From Actinomycetota bacterium (GTDB taxonomy: Bacteria > Actinomycetota > Thermoleophilia > Solirubrobacterales > Solirubrobacteraceae), in the NCBI GenBank assembly GCA_018268595.1, contig JAFDWH010000026.1, positions 1 through 64,000 on the forward strand: a DNA stretch of 64,000 nt. The letters run 5' to 3'. Both the position numbers and the translations under genes were made by a program. Of this stretch, positions 17,909-26,259 are shown piece by piece. Numbering within the stretch: the first letter of the stretch is position 1; each line of letters opens with the position of its first letter. The notes under the pieces were generated by a model. The model made no database searches. It was given only the letters and a program-made list of their open reading frames with translations, and had not been told where the DNA came from.

Positions 17909-19240
17909 CTACGCCGCGCGCTCGAGGTCGCCGCCGTCGCTCGCCTCGCCGTCGAACAGGCGGCCGCGCGGGGGCGGGGGAGCGGCGTCCGCGTCCCAGC
18001 GCGCGCTCGGCTCCGGCGCAGCCTCGAGCGGCTCGGCGGCGGGCGGCGAGCTGACCGGCGGCTGCAGGTCCTCCGGCCGCAGGCCGGCGCGGCGCACCGC
18101 GTCCGCCAGCACGCGCGCGGCGTCGCGCAGCTCCGACTTGCCGTGCGTCGCCATCACCGCGAGGCGCAGGCGCGAGCCGCCGGCCGGCACCGTCGGCGGG
18201 CGGATCCCCTGCGCGAAGACGCCGCGCTCCAGCGCCAGCTCGCACGCGCGCATCGTCGCCTTCGCGTCGCCCAGCACGAGCGGGACGATCGGCGTGCGCT
18301 CCTCCGCGTCGAGCGCGAAGCCCTCGGCCGCGAGCGCGTCGCGCAGCACGCGGACGTTGCACTGGAGCTTCTCGACGCGGCGCGGCTCCCCCTCCAGCAG
18401 CGTGAGCGCGGCGAGCGCGCCCGCCAGCGCGGGCGGCGGCGGGGCGGTCGAGAAGACGAACGAGCGCGCGGCGTTGACGAGGTATCTCGCCATGCGCGCG
18501 TCGCAGGCGACGTAGGCGCCGTAGGAGCCGAGCGCCTTGCCGAGCGTGCCGACGATCGCGTCGACGCCGTCCTCGACGCCGGCGGCGGCGACCGCGCCGC
18601 GTCCGCCCGGACCGAGCGTGCCGGTCCCGTGCGCCTCGTCGACGACGAGCCGCACGTCGTGGCGGCCGGCCAGCTCCGCGAGGTCCACCAGCGGCGCGAC
18701 GTCGCCGTCCATCGAGAAGACGCCGTCGGTCACGATCAGCGCGCCGCGCGAGCCGGCCTCGCGCAGGCCCCACTCGAGGTGCTCCATGTCGCCGTGCTCG
18801 TAGACGAACACCTCCGCGCGCGAGAGGCGGCAGCCGTCGACGATCGAGGCGTGGTTGAGCTCGTCGGAGAAGACGACCTCGCCGGCGCGCGCGAGCGCCG
18901 AGACGACGCCGACGTTCGCCATGTAGCCGGAGCCGAACAGCAGCGCCGCCTGGCGGCGCTCGAACGCGGCGAGCCGCTCCTCGAGCCGCCTGTGGATCGT
19001 CATCGTCCCGGAGATCAGCCGCGATGCGCCGGCGCCGACGCCCCAGCGCATCGCCGCCTCCGCGGCCGCCTCGCGGACGGAGGGGTGGTCGGCGAGGCCG
19101 AGGTAGTTGTTCGAGCAGAGCAGCAGCACCGGCTTGCCGTCGAGCACGACGCGCGGCCCCTGGGGGCCGCTGACGAGACGGGTGCGGCGCGCGAGGCCCA
19201 GTTGCTCCAGCTCGTCCAGTCGTGCCTCGATCTCGATCAT
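17909..19240 (-). CDS. bioF: 8-amino-7-oxononanoate synthase with C-terminal extension
   Basis: PLP enzyme condensing pimeloyl thioester with alanine. Motifs: CSNNYLGLADHP, SGTMTIHRRLEERLA, DELNHASIVDG, VVDEAHGTGTLG, and the PLP Lys in VGTLGKALGSYGAYV (about residue 240). At 443 residues it is longer than the usual 380-400; the extra 60 or so at the end (Pro/Ala/Glu-rich, from about SSPPAAEPLEA) look disordered. The ATG start overlaps the bioB stop by 4 bp, so expression is coupled. Confidence 0.95.
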   Translation of the reverse strand: MIEIEARLDELEQLGLARRTRLVSGPQGPRVVLDGKPVLLLCSNNYLGLADHPSVREAAAEAAMRWGVGAGASRLISGTMTIHRRLEERLAAFERRQAALLFGSGYMANVGVVSALARAGEVVFSDELNHASIVDGCRLSRAEVFVYEHGDMEHLEWGLREAGSRGALIVTDGVFSMDGDVAPLVDLAELAGRHDVRLVVDEAHGTGTLGPGGRGAVAAAGVEDGVDAIVGTLGKALGSYGAYVACDARMARYLVNAARSFVFSTAPPPPALAGALAALTLLEGEPRRVEKLQCNVRVLRDALAAEGFALDAEERTPIVPLVLGDAKATMRACELALERGVFAQGIRPPTVPAGGSRLRLAVMATHGKSELRDAARVLADAVRRAGLRPEDLQPPVSSPPAAEPLEAAPEPSARWDADAAPPPPRGRLFDGEASDGGDLERAA

Positions 19241-20418
19241 CGCCGCGCCGCCGCCTCCCGGGTCGGCCGGCCGACGCCGGTGTTGGGCGCTCCGTCAGGA
19301 CGCGGCGGGATCACGCGCTTGCTCTCGAATCTGAGCTGCGAGGCGGGGTCCCACAGTCTCACCTCGATCCCGCCGGCCGGCGCCGCCGTGTCGAGGTGCA
19401 TCTCGACGACGTCCGGCGTCTCGCCCGCCAGCCAGCCCGAGCGGTTGTCCGGCCGCGGGTTGGCGCCGTTGTCGGGCTGGCGGGCGACGTTGAGCCCGGC
19501 CTCCTCGAACATCGCGCGGTCCTCCTCGGGCGTGTTGCCGAGCGAGGTGAGGAAGTTGCCGAGCATCACGCCGTTGATGCCGGCTCTGACGGCCAGCTGC
19601 TGCAGCTCCTGGAGGTTCTGGATGCGCCCGCCGCACAGGCGCAGCAGCGCTTCCGGCAGGATCAGGCGGAAGATCGCGACCCACTTGACGGCCTCCCACG
19701 GGTCCAGCGGCTCGCGGTCGCCGAACTTCGTCCCCGGGTTGGGGATCAGCATGTTGATCGGCACGCTCGTGGGGTTGATCTCGGCCAGCTGGAAGGCCAT
19801 CTCGACGCGCTGCTCGCGCGTCTCGCCGAGGTTGAGGATGCCGCCGACGCACGTCTCCAGGCCCGCCTCCTTGACGGCCTCGATCGTGCGCAGCCGGCCC
19901 TCGTAGCGGACGGTCAGCGAGACCTCGGGGTAGAAGCTCTCGGCCGACTCGACGTTGTGGTGCACGCGCTGGATGCCGGCGTCCTTGAGCTGCTTCGCGC
20001 GCTCGACCGACATGTGGCCGATCGACGCGCAGCGCTTCAGGTTCGTGTGCTCGGCGACGAGCCGCGCCCCGTCGAGCAGCTTCTGGAAGTCGCGCTTGGC
20101 GAGCCCCTGGCCCTGCGTGACCATGCAGAAGCGGTGCGCGCCCGCCGCCTCGGCGGCCTTCGCGTGCTCGAGCATCTGCTCGGGCTCCATCATCGCGTGC
20201 AGCGGCGTCGCCGCCTCGGCGTAGCGAGACTGCGCGCAGAAGCCGCAGTCCTCGGCGCAGCCGCCCGACTTCGCGTTCACGAGCGAGCACATGTCGGTCG
20301 CGTCCTCGAAGCGCTCGACGCGCGCCTTCCACGCGCGCTCGATCAGCGCCTCGATCTCGGCGCGGCCCTCCAGCTCGCCGAGGCGCAGCGCTTCCTCACG
20401 GGTGATCAACGGCGGCAT
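19237..20418 (-). CDS. bioB: Biotin synthase with extended C-terminus
   Basis: Radical-SAM enzyme inserting sulfur into dethiobiotin. The SAM/4Fe-4S motif is CAEDCGFCAQS (about residues 53-63). MVTQGQGLAKRDFQKL, HHNVESAESFYPEV and GVMLGNFLTSLG are also present. The catalytic core ends near residue 310; about 80 further residues (from EEAGLNVARQ to GRPTREAAARR) go beyond E. coli BioB. It is first gene of the operon, with GGAGG upstream of ATG 20418. Confidence 0.96.
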   Translation of the reverse strand: MPPLITREEALRLGELEGRAEIEALIERAWKARVERFEDATDMCSLVNAKSGGCAEDCGFCAQSRYAEAATPLHAMMEPEQMLEHAKAAEAAGAHRFCMVTQGQGLAKRDFQKLLDGARLVAEHTNLKRCASIGHMSVERAKQLKDAGIQRVHHNVESAESFYPEVSLTVRYEGRLRTIEAVKEAGLETCVGGILNLGETREQRVEMAFQLAEINPTSVPINMLIPNPGTKFGDREPLDPWEAVKWVAIFRLILPEALLRLCGGRIQNLQELQQLAVRAGINGVMLGNFLTSLGNTPEEDRAMFEEAGLNVARQPDNGANPRPDNRSGWLAGETPDVVEMHLDTAAPAGGIEVRLWDPASQLRFESKRVIPPRPDGAPNTGVGRPTREAAARR

Positions 20419-20537
20419 GTCGAGCGAAACCTCCGAGGCGGGATCGGGTCACGATAGGGCCGCGGCCGGACGGCTCGCAGCGCGGCACGGCGGGCCAGAA
20501 GCGTGACACACCACCTATTCGCGACGCGCGGCCGCGC

Positions 20538-21314
20538 TCAGCGTCCCCGCCAAACGGGCGGGCGCTTCTCGCCGAACGCGCGGAGGCCTTCGCGCAGGTC
20601 CTCCGACTCGAAGGCGCGGCGGCGCTCGGCCGCCAGCACGTCGGCGACGACCGGGTCGAGCGCGCCGGCGGCGGCGACCAGCTCGCGAACTCCGGCCTTG
20701 TTGCCGCGCAGCGACAGCGGCGCGTTCCCGGCGACCTCTTGCGCCAGCTCCAAGGCGGCCTCCGGCAGCGCCTCCGCCTCCACGACGGAGTTCACGAGCC
20801 CCCAGCGCTCCGCGGTCGCGGCGTCGATCCGGCGCCCGGTCAAGAACAGCTCGCGCGTGCGCGCCGCCCCGATCGTCGTCAGGAAGCGGTTCAGCCCCGC
20901 GGTCGAGTAGACGACGCCCAGCTTCGCCGGCGGCATCCCGAGCTGGACGGTGTCGGCGGCGATCCGCAGGTCGCACGCGATCGCCAGCTCCAGCCCGCCG
21001 CCGATCGTCGCGCCGTTGAGCGCCGCCACGACCGGGTACGGGTACGCCTCGATCGCCGCCAGCGCGGCGGGGAAGGGATGGTGCGACTCCTCGCCGTCGT
21101 CGTAGCCCTCGCCGAGCAGCTCCGCGATGTCGTAGCCGGCGCAGAAGGCGCGGCCCTCGCCGGTCAGCACGACGCAGCGCGCGTCGAGCCGCTCGAGCGC
21201 GAAGCGCAGCGACGCGCACAGCGTGCGGTCGAGCGCGTTGCGCTTGTCCGGGTTGGAGATCGTCAGCAGCGCGACGCCGGGCGCCGGCTCGCCGACGTGG
21301 ATGGTGCCGGGAAT
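20538..21314 (-). CDS. Enoyl-CoA hydratase/isomerase with no standard start codon (ATT start proposed)
   Basis: Crotonase-fold enzyme acting on acyl-CoA. Oxyanion-hole motifs are present: GRAFCAGYDIAELLG and VVAALNGATIGGGLELAIACD. Homology clearly begins upstream of the first in-frame Met (21170), with VGEPAPGVALLTISNPDKRNALDR (given here as family-like N-terminus, two pieces). In this frame there is no ATG, GTG or TTG back to an in-frame stop. ATT at 21314 lies 10 nt after the biotin-carrier stop, with AGGGCGG a few bases upstream, and gives 258 residues, the normal length. ATC or CTG just downstream are other options, as is a sequencing error. Confidence 0.8.
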   Translation of the reverse strand: MPGTIHVGEPAPGVALLTISNPDKRNALDRTLCASLRFALERLDARCVVLTGEGRAFCAGYDIAELLGEGYDDGEESHHPFPAALAAIEAYPYPVVAALNGATIGGGLELAIACDLRIAADTVQLGMPPAKLGVVYSTAGLNRFLTTIGAARTRELFLTGRRIDAATAERWGLVNSVVEAEALPEAALELAQEVAGNAPLSLRGNKAGVRELVAAAGALDPVVADVLAAERRRAFESEDLREGLRAFGEKRPPVWRGR

Positions 21315-21324
21315 CGGAGCCGCC

Positions 21325-21537
21325 CTACTCGAGCACGACGAGCGTGTCGCCCTCGGAGACCGCCTGGCCCTCCTCGCAGCGGATCTCCTTCACGACCCCG
21401 GGATCCTCGGCCTCGACCGGCATCTCCATCTTCATCGACTCGAGGATCACGACCGTGTCGCCCTCGTCGATCGAGTCGCCGACCGCGACCTCGACTCTCC
21501 AGACCGTCCCCGTGATGTGGGCCTCGACGTCAGGCAC
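21325..21537 (-). CDS. Biotin/lipoyl-attachment carrier protein
   Basis: A 70-residue single-domain biotin carboxyl carrier. The biotinylation motif ESMKMEMPV sits in the centre (Lys about residue 38), flanked by the two half-barrels (VEVAVGDSIDEGDTVVIL and VVKEIRCEEGQAVSEGDT). GTG 21537 has TTGGAGG upstream. It probably serves an acyl-CoA carboxylase whose biotin carboxylase is elsewhere; a carboxyltransferase beta subunit lies at 37617. It leads the enoyl-CoA hydratase in a two-gene operon. Confidence 0.92.
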   Translation of the reverse strand: MPDVEAHITGTVWRVEVAVGDSIDEGDTVVILESMKMEMPVEAEDPGVVKEIRCEEGQAVSEGDTLVVLE

Positions 21538-21619
21538 GCTCCGACCTCCAAGGTTCGCTCGAAAACGCACAGGGCGCCGCAGCCGGGCCCGCGGATCGCC
21601 ACAATAGCCGCCGCTGCCG

Positions 21620-22318
21620 ATGGCCCCCGACACCGCCGTCATCGTCACCGCCCACAACGAGGCGGACCGCCTGCCGGCGACGCTCCAAGCGCTCGCCGCC
21701 GCGTTCCCCGGCGCGCGCATCCTCGTCGCCGACGACGGCTCGACCGACGGCACCGCGGCGGTCGCCGAGGCCCACGGCGCGGAGGTCGTGCGCAGCGAGC
21801 GCAACGTCGGCAAGGGGGGAGCGGCGACGCTCGCGGCCCAGCGCCTGCTGCCGCTTGCGCACGCCCCTGAGCCGCGCCCGGTGATCCTGCTGTGCGACGG
21901 CGACCTGGCCGCCAGCGCCGACGCGCTGAAGCTGCTCGTCGACCACGTCCGCGACGGTCGCGCCGACCTCGCGGTCGCCGCCTTCGCCGCCCGCGTCGGC
22001 GGCGGCTTCGGCTGGGCGCTCGGCTTCGCGCGCTGGGCGATCCGGCGCCGCTGCGGCTACGAGGCGGTCGCGCCGATCTCCGGCCAGCGCGCGCTGCGCG
22101 CCGAGCTGCTGCCGGCGGTCGTGCCGTTCGCGGCGCGCTTCGGGATGGAGATCGGGATGACGATCGACGCTGTGCGCGCCGGCTTCCGCGTCGCCGAGGT
22201 CGAGCTGCCGCTCGCACACCGCGCGACGGGCAAGACGCTGCGCGGCTTCCTGCACCGCGGCCGCCAGCTGGCCGACTTCGTCGCGGTGTACCGGCAGCGG
22301 CGACGTGCCGACTCTTAG
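21620..22318 (+). CDS. Glycosyltransferase family 2 protein
   Basis: The 232-residue GT-A fold enzyme has AVIVTAHNEADRLPATL at the N-terminus, VADDGSTDGTAA, and the metal-binding region CDGDLAAS. It transfers a sugar from a nucleotide or dolichol-type donor to an acceptor; the reduced size and lack of a membrane domain resemble DPM1-like or polymer GT2s. It stands upstream of a DegT aminotransferase and an epimerase, consistent with surface glycan synthesis. ATG 21620 has no good ribosome site. Confidence 0.88.
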   Translation: MAPDTAVIVTAHNEADRLPATLQALAAAFPGARILVADDGSTDGTAAVAEAHGAEVVRSERNVGKGGAATLAAQRLLPLAHAPEPRPVILLCDGDLAASADALKLLVDHVRDGRADLAVAAFAARVGGGFGWALGFARWAIRRRCGYEAVAPISGQRALRAELLPAVVPFAARFGMEIGMTIDAVRAGFRVAEVELPLAHRATGKTLRGFLHRGRQLADFVAVYRQRRRADS

Positions 22319-22378
22319 CCGAACCTTTACAGGCGGTGCGCCCACGGCGCCGTCCCGACCACTACCGTTCCCGCCGCC

Positions 22379-23383
22379 ATGTCCACCATCACACCAGACA
22401 TCCACCGCTTCGCGATCGGCTTCGACGAACGCGACCGCTCCCGCTTCCACGCCCTGATCGACGAGGTGCTCGACTCCGGGCAGTGGTCGCACGGGGAGAT
22501 GAACCGCCGCTTCGAGGAGGCGTGGTCCGCCTGGAACGGGGCGCCCGCCGTCGCGCTCGGCTCGTGGGCCGGCGGCGCGATCGCCGCGCTCGAGTACGCC
22601 GGCGTGCGCGGCCACAAGGTCCTCTGCCCCTCCAACACGTTCATGGCGACGCCGCTCGCGATCATGGCGGCCGGCGGCACGCCCGTGTTCGTCGACTGCA
22701 ACAGAGACGACCTGTGCGCGTCGCTCGCCGAGATCGAGTGCGCGATCGACCGCCACAGCCCGCGCGCCTGCGTGCTGGTCCACATCGGCGGCCACATCGC
22801 GTTCGAGAGCGAGGCGATCGCCGCGGCCTGCCGCGCGCACGGCGTCTTCCTGCTCGAGGACTGCGCGCACGCCCACGGCGCCGACTGGAACGGCAGGAAG
22901 CCCGGCACCTACGGCGACGCCGGCGTCTACTCCTTCTACGCGACCAAGACGGTGTCGACCGGCGAGGGTGGCATCCTGGTGTCGAAGGACGACGAGCTGA
23001 TCGCCTACGCACGCGCGTTCCGCGACTACGGGAAGCCGGACTACGACGTGCCGGGAGTCAACTTCCGCATGAGCGAGTTCACAGCCGCGATGGGACTGGT
23101 CCAGACCGAGCGGATGCCGGAGATCGTCGCGTGGAAGAACGCGGCCGCGCGCGAGCAGCTCGACGAGCTGCACCCGGGCCGGCTCCAGCTGCCCGACGGC
23201 ATGACGTCCGGCCTCTACAAGTACGTCGTGTTCGACCCGATCGAGAAGTCGAGCGGGAAGGTCTACGACCAGCCGTGCCACCGCATCATGGGCACCGGCG
23301 ACGAGCTGCCGAACACGGACTGGGTGGCCACCGGCCACTGGTGCGTCCCGCTCTACTACCGACCGGAGGTCGACCCCGCATGA
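22379..23383 (+). CDS. DegT/DnrJ/EryC1/StrS-type aminotransferase
   Basis: PLP-dependent sugar aminotransferase of 334 residues. CPSNTFMATPLAIMAAGGTPVF, LLEDCAHAHGADWNG and the PLP-binding Lys in SFYATKTVSTGEGG (about residue 192) are present, then NFRMSEFTAAMGLVQ. It is slightly short for the family; the C-terminus ends soon after CVPLYYRP. It overlaps the next gene by 4 bp (ATGA), so it works with that epimerase, probably on a nucleotide sugar (inference). TACCGT lies 10 nt before ATG 22379. Confidence 0.92.
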   Translation: MSTITPDIHRFAIGFDERDRSRFHALIDEVLDSGQWSHGEMNRRFEEAWSAWNGAPAVALGSWAGGAIAALEYAGVRGHKVLCPSNTFMATPLAIMAAGGTPVFVDCNRDDLCASLAEIECAIDRHSPRACVLVHIGGHIAFESEAIAAACRAHGVFLLEDCAHAHGADWNGRKPGTYGDAGVYSFYATKTVSTGEGGILVSKDDELIAYARAFRDYGKPDYDVPGVNFRMSEFTAAMGLVQTERMPEIVAWKNAAAREQLDELHPGRLQLPDGMTSGLYKYVVFDPIEKSSGKVYDQPCHRIMGTGDELPNTDWVATGHWCVPLYYRPEVDPA

Positions 23384-24603
23384 GCCGCATCCTCGTCACG
23401 GGAGGAGCCGGCTTCATCGGCTCGCACGTCGTCGACAAGCTGATCGCCGCCGGCCACGAGCCGGTCATCTTCGACGTGCGCCCGTCGCCCTTCCACCCCG
23501 ACGTCGAGACGGTGATCGGCGACATGTGCGTGCTCGACGACATGCTGCGCGGCGCCGACGGCTGCGACGCGATCGCGCACCTGGCCGCGGCCGCCGACGT
23601 CGGCGAGGTCCAGCAGGACCCGATCGGCTCCGAGCGGCTCAACGCGCGCGGCACCGTCAACGTGCTGGAGGCGGCGCGTCAGCTCGAGATCGGGCGCGTC
23701 GTGTACGCGTCGACGATCTGGGTCTACTCGGACGTCGAGGCCGCGCACGTCGACGAGGAGACGGCGCTCGCGCCGCCCGCGCACCTCTACACCGCGACCA
23801 AGCTCGCGGGCGAGCTGTACTGCCGCTCCTACCGCGAGCTGTACAGAGTCGAGTCGACCGTGCTGCGCTTCGGGATCCCGTACGGCCCGCGCGCGCGGCC
23901 GGCGGCGGTGATCCCGATCTTCGTGCGCAAGGCGCTCGCGGGCGAGCCGTTGACGCTCGCCGGCGGCGGCCTGCAGACGCGCCGCTTCGTCTACGTCGAG
24001 GACCTCGCCGACGGCGTCGTGGCCGGTCTCGCGCCGGGTGCGGCCGACCGCACGTACAACCTCGTCGGCGACGAGGAGGTCACGATCCGCGAGATCGCCG
24101 AGCGCGTGCGCGACGAGGTCGGCGACGTCGAGCTGGTGCTGACCGAGGGGCGCGCCGGCGACTTCAGAGGCGCGGAGGTGTCGGGCGCACGGGCGCGGGC
24201 CGAGCTGGGGTGGGAGGCGCGGACCTCCTTCGCCGAGGGGCTGAGCCGCTACGTCGCATGGCACCGCGAGCACTACGCGACGGAGCCCGTCGCAGCTGCA
24301 GCGCCCGTCACGGCGCCCGCGCCCGCGCCGGTCGTCGCCGCCGCGCCGGCGGTCGAGCTTGCGCGCCCCGCGCGCCGCCTGCCCGTGCGTCGCGTGCTGC
24401 GCGACGTCGCGCTCGTGGTCGTCGGCGCCGTCGCGGCCGTGCTTGCCGCGCTGCTCGGCGACGGCGTGCTGGACGGCACCGGCGACGTCTCGCACTACGC
24501 GCGCCAGCACCTCTTCTGGACGATCGTGATCCTGGGCGTCGTCGCGGTCACGAGCGCGAGAGCGTACGGGGCGCGGCGGAGAGCGGCGGCCGAACGCGCC
24601 TAG
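23380..24603 (+). CDS. NAD-dependent epimerase/dehydratase with C-terminal membrane tail
   Basis: Residues 1-300 form an extended SDR: GGAGFIGSHVVDKL, IAHLAAAADVGEVQQDP, ASTIWVYSD, and Y-x3-K as YTATK. About 30 Ala/Pro-rich residues follow, then two hydrophobic segments (LRDVALVVVGAVAAVLAALL and LFWTIVILGVVAVTSA) and a basic end. Epimerases of this type are normally soluble, so the tail probably tethers the enzyme to the membrane. It is coupled by overlap to the aminotransferase and ends convergent with the deacetylase (4 bp overlap). Confidence 0.9.
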   Translation: MSRILVTGGAGFIGSHVVDKLIAAGHEPVIFDVRPSPFHPDVETVIGDMCVLDDMLRGADGCDAIAHLAAAADVGEVQQDPIGSERLNARGTVNVLEAARQLEIGRVVYASTIWVYSDVEAAHVDEETALAPPAHLYTATKLAGELYCRSYRELYRVESTVLRFGIPYGPRARPAAVIPIFVRKALAGEPLTLAGGGLQTRRFVYVEDLADGVVAGLAPGAADRTYNLVGDEEVTIREIAERVRDEVGDVELVLTEGRAGDFRGAEVSGARARAELGWEARTSFAEGLSRYVAWHREHYATEPVAAAAPVTAPAPAPVVAAAPAVELARPARRLPVRRVLRDVALVVVGAVAAVLAALLGDGVLDGTGDVSHYARQHLFWTIVILGVVAVTSARAYGARRRAAAERA

Positions 24604-25322
24604 CCGACGGGATCGGCGAGCGCGGTCGTCCTCAGGCCGCGCCGCGCGATCTCGTCGAGCACCTGCGGCAGCGCCTTGACCGTCCGTTGCCAGGATCCGG
24701 GCCGGCTGTAATCGTCCGCGTCGTGGAGCAGCAGGACGTCTCCCGGCGCGAGCCGCTCGGTCAGCTCCGCGGCGATCTGGCCGGGCGTGCGGTGCAAACG
24801 CCAGTCGTGGCCCCAGCGCGACCACAGCAGCGGCGCCCAGCCGCGCCGCCGCACGAGCGCCAGCCCGGCGGGGCTGAAGATCCCCAGCGGCGGGCGGTAG
24901 CAGTGCGGCGCCACGCCGGCCGCCTCGGCGATCTGCGCATGGCCGCGGTCGAGGTCGGCCGCGAGCGCGCGAGGCGTCAGCCGCAGCTGCACCCGGTGCG
25001 TGCCGCCGTGCAGCGCGACCGCGTGCCCGGCGTCGACGATCTCGCGCGCGAGCGCCGGCGCGCGGCGCACCTGCTCGCCGACGAGGAAGAAGGTCGCGTG
25101 CGCGCCGGCCGCCGCGAGCGCGTCCAGCACCGCGGGCGTGCCGCGCGGGTGCGGGCCGTCGTCGAACGTGAGCGCGACCGCGGGCGGGCCGCCGGCGTCG
25201 GGCGGCAGCGTCCGCGGGATCCCGAGCGAGCGGCACAGTGACGGCGCGAGCGGCGCGAGCGCGGGCAGCGACCAAGCGGCGGCGCCCGCCGCTGCGAGAG
25301 CCGCTGGGACGGTCGCGCGCAT
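24600..25322 (-). CDS. Polysaccharide deacetylase (NodB domain)
   Basis: Removes acetyl groups from cell-wall or exopolysaccharide amino sugars. The 240 residues begin with a hydrophobic N-terminal segment (signal or anchor). Motifs: VALTFDDGPHP (catalytic and metal Asp), LHGGTHRVQ (metal His pair H-x3-H), YRPPLGIFSP, and LLLHDADDYSRPGSW. GGGAGG stands 9 nt before ATG 25322. It is divergent from the EamA-like gene with almost no spacer, and located among envelope genes. Confidence 0.9.
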   Translation of the reverse strand: MRATVPAALAAAGAAAWSLPALAPLAPSLCRSLGIPRTLPPDAGGPPAVALTFDDGPHPRGTPAVLDALAAAGAHATFFLVGEQVRRAPALAREIVDAGHAVALHGGTHRVQLRLTPRALAADLDRGHAQIAEAAGVAPHCYRPPLGIFSPAGLALVRRRGWAPLLWSRWGHDWRLHRTPGQIAAELTERLAPGDVLLLHDADDYSRPGSWQRTVKALPQVLDEIARRGLRTTALADPVG

Positions 25323-25356
25323 GCGCCGGATCCTCCCAGACCGCGGGGCCGGCGCG

Positions 25357-26259
25357 ATGATCGCGGGGATCGCGGTCGCGCTCGCGGCCGCCTGCTGCTA
25401 CGAGGGCGCCTACGTCCTGCAGGCGCTGGAGACGCGCCGCGCCGGCGGCGGCGAGCGGTTGCACGCCGGGCTGCTCGGGCGGCTGATCAGGCGGCCGCGC
25501 TGGGTGGGGGGGACGGCGTTGTCGGGGGCGGGCGCCGTGCTGCAGGTCTACGCGCTGACGCTCGCGCCGCTGACGATCGTGCAGCCGGTGCTCGCGCTCG
25601 GGCTCGTGCTGCTGCTGGCGCTGTCGAGCCTCGTGCTGCACGAGCGCGTCGGCCGCTGGGAGCTGGTCGGCGTCACTGCCGTCGTGTGCGGCGTGGCGGT
25701 CGTGGCGATCGTCGCCGATCCCGGTATCGGTGGCGCGGGCGACGCGGTCGGCGTGGCGGTGCTCCTGCTGCTGCTCGGCACGCTCACCGCGCTGCCGTTC
25801 GCGCTGCGCCGGAACGTCTCCGACGCGCGCCTGCGCGTCCTCGCGGCCGCCGCCGGCGACGCGTGGGCGGCGATCGGGCTCAAGCTCGTCGCCGACGCGC
25901 TCCACTCCGGCTCATGGCTCCCCGCGCTCGCCTGGGCGGCGAGCGCCGGGCTCGCCGGCTTCCTGGCCCTGACCGCCGAGATGAGCGCGCTCCAGCGGAT
26001 CGCCGCCACGCGCGTCGCGCCGGTCGTCGTCTCCGCACAGGTGCTCGTCCCGGTGATCGCCGGGCCGCTCGTGTTCGACGAGCCGTGGGCGGACTCGGTG
26101 CCCGAGCGGATCGTGCTCGGGGCGGCGATCCTCGCGGTCGCGGGCGGGGCGGCGCTGCTCGGCGGCTCAGCCGCCGTCGCCGACGTGATGGCCGGCGGCG
26201 AGGAGGTCCAGCACGACGTCGGCGGCGACGGGCAGCTGCGCGAACGCGGCGACGGGTGA
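25357..26259 (+). CDS. EamA/DMT-type multispanning membrane protein
   Basis: A 300-residue membrane protein with about nine or ten hydrophobic helices in two halves (CCYEGAYVLQALE and LTLAPLTIVQPVLALGL in the first; VAPVVVSAQVLVPVIAGPLVF in the second), like drug/metabolite transporters. The C-terminus is short and polar. The start could be ATG 25357 or ATG 25321, which would overlap the deacetylase start; neither has a strong ribosome site. The last 93 bp overlap the convergent glycosyltransferase gene, so one of the 3' ends may be dispensable. Substrate unknown. Confidence 0.75.
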   Translation: MIAGIAVALAAACCYEGAYVLQALETRRAGGGERLHAGLLGRLIRRPRWVGGTALSGAGAVLQVYALTLAPLTIVQPVLALGLVLLLALSSLVLHERVGRWELVGVTAVVCGVAVVAIVADPGIGGAGDAVGVAVLLLLLGTLTALPFALRRNVSDARLRVLAAAAGDAWAAIGLKLVADALHSGSWLPALAWAASAGLAGFLALTAEMSALQRIAATRVAPVVVSAQVLVPVIAGPLVFDEPWADSVPERIVLGAAILAVAGGAALLGGSAAVADVMAGGEEVQHDVGGDGQLRERGDG

